From positions 7,479,706 to 7,543,705 of the forward strand of contig NC_083340.1 of the NCBI RefSeq assembly GCF_019175385.1: 64,000 nucleotides of DNA, written 5' to 3'. The DNA is from Lycium barbarum (Eukaryota; Streptophyta; Magnoliopsida; Solanales; Solanaceae). The notes beneath the pieces were generated by a model, which worked only from the letters and a program-made list of their open reading frames with translations, was not told the origin of the DNA and did not search any database. Positions 59,269-64,000 of this stretch are shown here, piece by piece; position 1 is the stretch's first letter, and the number at the start of each line of letters is the position of its first letter. The translations under genes and the position numbers were made by a program.

Positions 59269-59523
59269 GTAGGGTTGGGGGTGGGTAGTGGAGGGTTGGG
59301 TTGGGTGGGTTGGTGGGGTGGAGGTAGGGCTGGGGATGGGTTGTGGGGTGGGTAGGTGGGGGTAAGGGGGTGGGGATGGTGGTGGTGAGGGTGTAGGGTT
59401 GATGGTGGTTGGTGGGGGTGGGTAGTGGAGGGTTGGGGTGGGTGATGGGAGGGGTGGTGAAAATTATTCATACAAAATATCTCTTAATGATATTATGACA
59501 TTGTTCAAGATCTTAATGATTAA

Positions 59524-59768
59524 GAGCCCGTTTGGATTGGCTTATAAGTTGTTTATAAGCTGTTTTCAGCTTTTTTGAGTGTTTGGCTGGCCAGCTTAAA
59601 GTCATTTTGTGCTTAAAATAAGCTCAAAAAAATAATTGGGCCCATTTGACTTAGCTTATCTAAAGCAGCTTATAAGCCAAAAAAAAATAAGTTAGACTAC
59701 CCCAACTTATTTTTTTTAGCTTATAAGTTGCAAACAGCTTATAGGCATAAGCCTATCCAAACAGGCTC
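59524..59768. mobile_element. Tourist-like (PIF/Harbinger) MITE
   Basis: The ends are GAGCCCGTTTGGATTGGCTT and, inverted, AACAGGCTC. TAA duplications are at 59521-59523 and 59769-59771. Confidence 0.85.
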
Positions 59769-59981
59769 TAAGACATATTCAAACCAAATAAGTGCTTAGA
59801 TCTTAATGTAAACAAATGCACATAATGGCCTAAGTTTTGAACCATTCAGATTCATACCTTCGTCTAGTGCAAACAAATGGGCCTAGCCTCTAATTCTTGT
59901 TGTACTTCTTTGTTATTGCTGGTTTATCCAACAAGTCAACAATGGAAAATACTACTATAAGGCTCGAAGTTGTGTAAGTGA

Positions 59982-60213
59982 CTGGTGGGCAAAGCCAGAA
60001 ATATAAATAACGTGATAAAAAAACTTAAGTGTCAAACCTAGCTAGGATTTCAATTTATGATCTTAAAGCAATTTTCAACTTCCTTCACCACTATCCTGAA
60101 ACTTTCCTTTAACATAAAGGGATTCAACAATTTATATATAAGCAAAAAAAATTATTTTTACCTTATTTATGTAGTAGAATTTAAAAGAGATTTAATTCAA
60201 TCCCCTTGCCAAT
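59982..60213. mobile_element. hAT-type MITE, copy 3, right end cut
   Basis: It starts CTGGTGGGCAAAGCCAGAAA and matches copy 1 until CCCCTTGCCAA, where the Copia LTR at 60214 begins. Confidence 0.55.
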
Positions 60214-60608
60214 TGTTAATAATCACGGGGCGAGAACAACGAATTGTGTACCTTTATAATGCAGCGGAGATTGTTGAATTCACCACCAAAAGATTGCTCT
60301 CAGTTGAACTTCGATTCACAAGGAAACAAATTTAGTGTTCACAAACTAGATGTCTTTCCTCTTTGTGTGTTTGTGGGAGGAAAATCAGAGAAATCTTTTC
60401 TCTGTCTATAGTGAAGAAGCAAACGTTGTTTATTATGAGAAGAGAAGAAGTAGATTAGTAACAGAAACTAATCCCACCCCACATAAAATAACTGTGTGAT
60501 GTTTTGTAACTTCTCTGGGAAGTTATTACTTTTTAACTTCTCATTGTTATCCCTTCCAAACGGGCTGGGTCAGCCCATATGGAGCGACCCTTAACCCAAT
60601 AACTAATA
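60214..60608 (-). repeat. 3' LTR of a minus-strand Copia relic
   Basis: The plus strand runs from TGTTAATAATCACGG to AACTAATA. The minus strand has a polypurine tract GCGAAGTGGGAGA directly before it (60609-60622). The TG end has mutated to TA. About 395 bp. Confidence 0.65.
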
Positions 60609-63600
60609 TCTCCCACTTCGCTCATGATAGGTTGGATCCAAACCATTATCATCCCAATAACACCCGTAATTAATACAGACAAATAGTTCGTGCGACCTGT
60701 GAGCTTCAAAGAGCTATATGTAATACTCCAAGCCTGTTTAGGTTGTATAAAAAGCTCTATGTAGAAATCCAATCACATACAGAAAGGATTCACTACTAAT
60801 ATGAGGATCTTATTACTCGCAATATCCTAGACATCATTCGCTAGTTCAGTAGCTAGTTATCCGATCCCTCATCCTCAAAAAGAGGCTAACTCGAGTTCAT
60901 GTATAACTTTATTCACAATTACACTTGTTACCCCTATGGTAAGCGTAATGGTCGACCTGTGAATACAAGTTATATTATTAATCTTAATTGTCTTCCCTTT
61001 CTACTCGAAACTATCCATCCCAGATCAACTGCTTTCCTAGACATGCACTGTATTGCCGAATCACTCATAACTATTAGTGACATGCTAAAGTAGCAACACT
61101 GATCTGTACTTCAAGAAACAGTAAAAGGTCAAAGGGTATTCCAATGGAAAGTCAATATTACTTTCTGGGCCTCACACAATGAAGAAGCAGGGATCCATTC
61201 CCCATTAACCCATTGGTCGCTAAGCACATGTGGTATGAAACACGTGCTACGGTGTTCTCACCTGATATTGGCGCGCGTGTCTCATTATTTTACTCATTTA
61301 ACACCGCACAGATCTTGGTCTAGACATCTTCAGATGTCTAACCTGAGTTTTTTTCTTCAATGATCCTCAAATTCATCTTCTTAGAGAAACTCATATCTGG
61401 CTTACAAACAATTCATAACATGGTGGTGGAATTCATCCCTTCACATTCCTCAACGTAAGAGGCGATTGCTCGTGTGAGAGAGTCAATCTCGTGACTTGTT
61501 CGACACACTTATATCCTTCACTAGGATATCATCACATGCATATAGAATATCAACATAATCTCAATCATAATTCATCGATGAGTATATTTTACAACACATA
61601 AATTTCAACATATCCTTCACAAACCTAGAGCCACAACATGTTTCTCAAATATGTCTCTAGATATTGATTTTGTAAGAGGATCAACTATCATCTTTGCGTA
61701 GGAATATATTGCCATGTTATTTCTCCACTTGCCATGATGTCTCATGAATTTATATGTACTTGAAATCAATTTGTTTGGTTTATGATACTTAGGATCCTCT
61801 GTATATGAAATAGCCTCTTGACTATCACTAGATAAAATCATGGAACCCCGAGAATTCTTTGCAATATGAAAATGCTCAAAGAATCCTTAACCAAACAATT
61901 TCTTGTACTACAAATGCACAAACCACGAATTCAACTTTCATGGACAAAAGCACCATGGAAGCTTATTTATTGCTTTTTGTGAAATAGTACCGCTATTAAG
62001 TAAGAACACATAGCCGGATGTCGATTTTCTGTCGTTCCGGTCACCACCCTAATCAACATCTGAATAACCTCTCAATTGTAATAATTAACAGTTCCTTTCA
62101 AGTATCGAAAGATCCTCTTCATAGCTTTCCAATGATCACTTTCGGGATTGGATTGATACCTGCTACTAGACCTATGGCATAACAAATGTTTGAACGAGTA
62201 CACATATAGCGTACATCAAGATCCTGACAACACTTGAATATGGAACTCGAGAAATGTTTTCCTTTTCTTTTCTTTAATCTTTGGACACATATCAAGGCAT
62301 AAAGTTTCATCTCTTGCTATAGGAGTATCCATGGGTTTGCAACTATTCATTCGAAAACATTCCAAAATTTTCTTTGCATATGTTTCTTGAGACAGACTCA
62401 AAAATTTCTTAGAACGATCTCTTTGGATCTTAACACCCAATATATAGTCTGTTTCACCCACGTCTTTCATGTCAAATGGCTTTGAAAGCCAAACCTCCAA
62501 ATTATTTCCTGTTATAATATATCATCCACGTAAAAGGAAAGAACTACAAACATTACATTGGACTTTTTCACATAGATGCAACGGTCTTCATTGATCATGA
62601 TAAAATCATATGAGATCACCTCATTGTGAAATTCAAATACCATTGCCTTGAAGACTGTTTCAGGCCATAAATAGATCTTTTCAATTTACAGACGATATGT
62701 TCTTGGCCTTTAACGATGAAACCTATAAGTTGTTTTCCTCGTTTAGGTTTTCAATTGAGAAAAAAAATTGTCTTCATGTCCATTTGGTGTAATTCAAGAT
62801 CTAAACGTGCAACAATAACCAAAAGTAAGTGAATTGAAGTAAACCTCATAACTGGTGAAAAATTTTCCTCATAATTTATTCGAGCTTCTTGAGTAAAACT
62901 TTTTGCCACCAATCATGCCTTGCATCTTTCTAGTGACCCGTCCGCTTTACGTTTAAATTTGAGAACCCATTTGTTCCCAATAGCTCTACGCCAGTAGAAA
63001 AGCCAACCAGATCCCAAATTTTGTTGGTTCTCATGGATTTTAATACTTCTTTCATTGCTTTCATCCACTCATCTTTTTCAGGGCTCGCTAAAGCCTCAGT
63101 CACTGAATTAGGCTCATCCAATCCTGTGGGAGATACCAAGAAAACGTAATCTTCAATCCCATAAGATTGTTTAGGTATACCTTTTCTGGTACTCTTACAT
63201 AGCTGAATTCAGATCAATCAAAAAGATTTCGGGATTGAGAACTCTCACTCCCACTCGGATCAAGCATAAGATCTTGATCAATTTGATTATCAAAAGTGTT
63301 AGAAGACATTAGCTAACTATCTGAATTCAACATTTCATAAAAAGGCTCTCATTCCTTTATTTTGCCGTTCTTTGAAAAGTCATTTTCCAGAAATATGACG
63401 TCTCGTGATTTAATTTCAATACCAGTTCCATTGTCCAATTCACCAATGAACACAATTCCTTTGGAGCATTTTGAGTATCTTATAAAGATATACTTCTTGC
63501 CTTTTGGATCTAGTTTACCCAACTTGTTAAAATGATCATTTACATATTCAGCACAACCCAAGGTCGCAGATCATTCAAGTTTGGTTTCTGACCAATCCAT

Positions 63601-63851
63601 AACTCATAAGGAGTGGAATAACTGATTTAGAAGGCATTTTCTTCAATATGTAGGCTGCAGTCAATAACGCATCTCTCCAAAAGGAGGTAGGTAATTTGTC
63701 TGCGCCATCATGGACCTTGTTATGTCCAATGGTATCCAATTCCTTTTTTCTTCTACACCATCTTGTTGAGGTGTATAAGGAATAATTAACTATCTGGCAC
63801 TGCCTTTTTCCTTACATAATTCATGAAATTGTCTTGATCGATATTCACGCC
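60609..63851 (-). pseudogene. Decayed Copia pol
   Basis: Read on the minus strand, fragments appear in Copia order. The integrase end (IPYTPQQDGVEE at about 63750-63790, then CAEYVNDHFNKLGKLDPKGK at 63349-63561) comes first. The start of reverse transcriptase follows (62930-63139, EWMKAMKEVLKSMRTNKIWD), then its later part (62119-62500, KPFDMKDVGETDYILGVKIQ). RNase H comes last (61617-61841, ILSSDSQEAISYTEDPKYHK). Frames change and stops intervene throughout. The first part of pol and gag lie beyond 63851, where another LTR interrupts. Confidence 0.8.
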
Positions 63852-64000
63852 TGTTGACACCCAATTTTGTCCCGCCTGTCCCCTCGAAATACCTATTTTT
63901 CGCTTCCAATATTTTGACGACTTCAAAAAATAATTATCTGCATTTTTTTATTAATACCGACAATTCATTATCCTGTTATTATCTTTACTGCCGTCACTAC
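63852..64000 (+). mobile_element. LTR start interrupting the Copia relic
   Basis: TGTTGACACCCAATTTTGTC begins at the point where the Copia integrase homology ends. The same start is seen at 53508. The element runs off the window. Confidence 0.55.

Larger units (their letters stand above)
58308..59885. mobile_element. GGT-rich composite DNA element
   Basis: The left end GGCCTCATTTGTTTTCATTA and the right end, inverted, AGGCCCATTTGTTTGCACTA are related inverted termini. Inside are a GGT-rich tract with a 19-G run (58669-58687), a nested hAT MITE, a second GGT-rich tract (59277-59460) and a Tourist MITE. A related copy occupies about 49275-50625. Confidence 0.55.

Noticed and set aside
1..64000. 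tRNA or rRNA genes
   Set aside because: I looked for box A/B pairs and rRNA-like blocks; only SINE and repeat-type pol III remnants were seen.

Overview
The window is nuclear DNA from a dicot plant, most likely Solanaceae. It has AT-rich intergenic DNA, intron-containing genes, plant LTR retrotransposons primed by initiator tRNA-Met, and SINEs of the tobacco TS type with TTG-repeat tails. It also has many MITEs with the terminal motifs common in tobacco, tomato and pepper. I cannot name the species.

The gene content is a minus-strand cluster of cytochrome P450 genes that look like family CYP706. Two kinds are present, here called type I and type II. Type I copies are A (3349-5509, pseudogene), B (8492-10778, intact, 520 aa), C (29941-32995, pseudogene) and D (55424-57186, pseudogene without exon 2), plus a relic near 37.5-38.6 kb. 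Type II has one intact gene, E (39193-41805, 523 aa), and relics near 6.6-7.3, 12.6-15.5, 33.2-34.1 and 35.5 kb. In minus-strand order the cluster reads as repeated type II then type I units. This suggests tandem duplication of a two-gene block followed by decay, leaving one intact gene of each kind. The only other gene trace is the last exon of an R2R3-MYB (51290-51575), which is frameshifted.

Mobile DNA dominates the rest. At 15587-24005 lies a gag-only long-LTR element with two 3318-bp LTRs and TSD TGTTG. Sixteen bases further on, at 24022-29120, is a Tnt1/Tork-like Copia element with two 541-bp LTRs and TSD CCCTC. Both landed in the same older MITE. The right edge (60214-63851) holds a decayed Copia pol on the minus strand, cut at 63852 by another LTR start. 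Smaller elements with readable target duplications include a 338-bp TRIM in the intron of E, three Mutator-like MITEs with 9-10 bp TSDs, three hAT MITEs with 8-bp TSDs, Stowaway and Tourist MITEs, and several TS SINEs. A fold-back structure at 46242-47562 combines direct and inverted repeats and fits no standard element type.

Region by region: 1-8.4 kb, MITEs, type I pseudogene A and a type II relic; 8.5-15.5 kb, intact gene B and type II relics; 15.6-29.1 kb, two LTR elements; 29.2-38.6 kb, pseudogene C, type II relics and MITEs; 39.2-41.8 kb, intact gene E; 42-51 kb, MITEs and the fold-back locus; 51-55 kb, MYB fragment and SINEs; 55.4-57.2 kb, pseudogene D; 57.2-64 kb, nested MITEs and Copia remains. 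If expressed, B and E would be ER-bound mono-oxygenases of specialised metabolism. Their substrates cannot be read from sequence.
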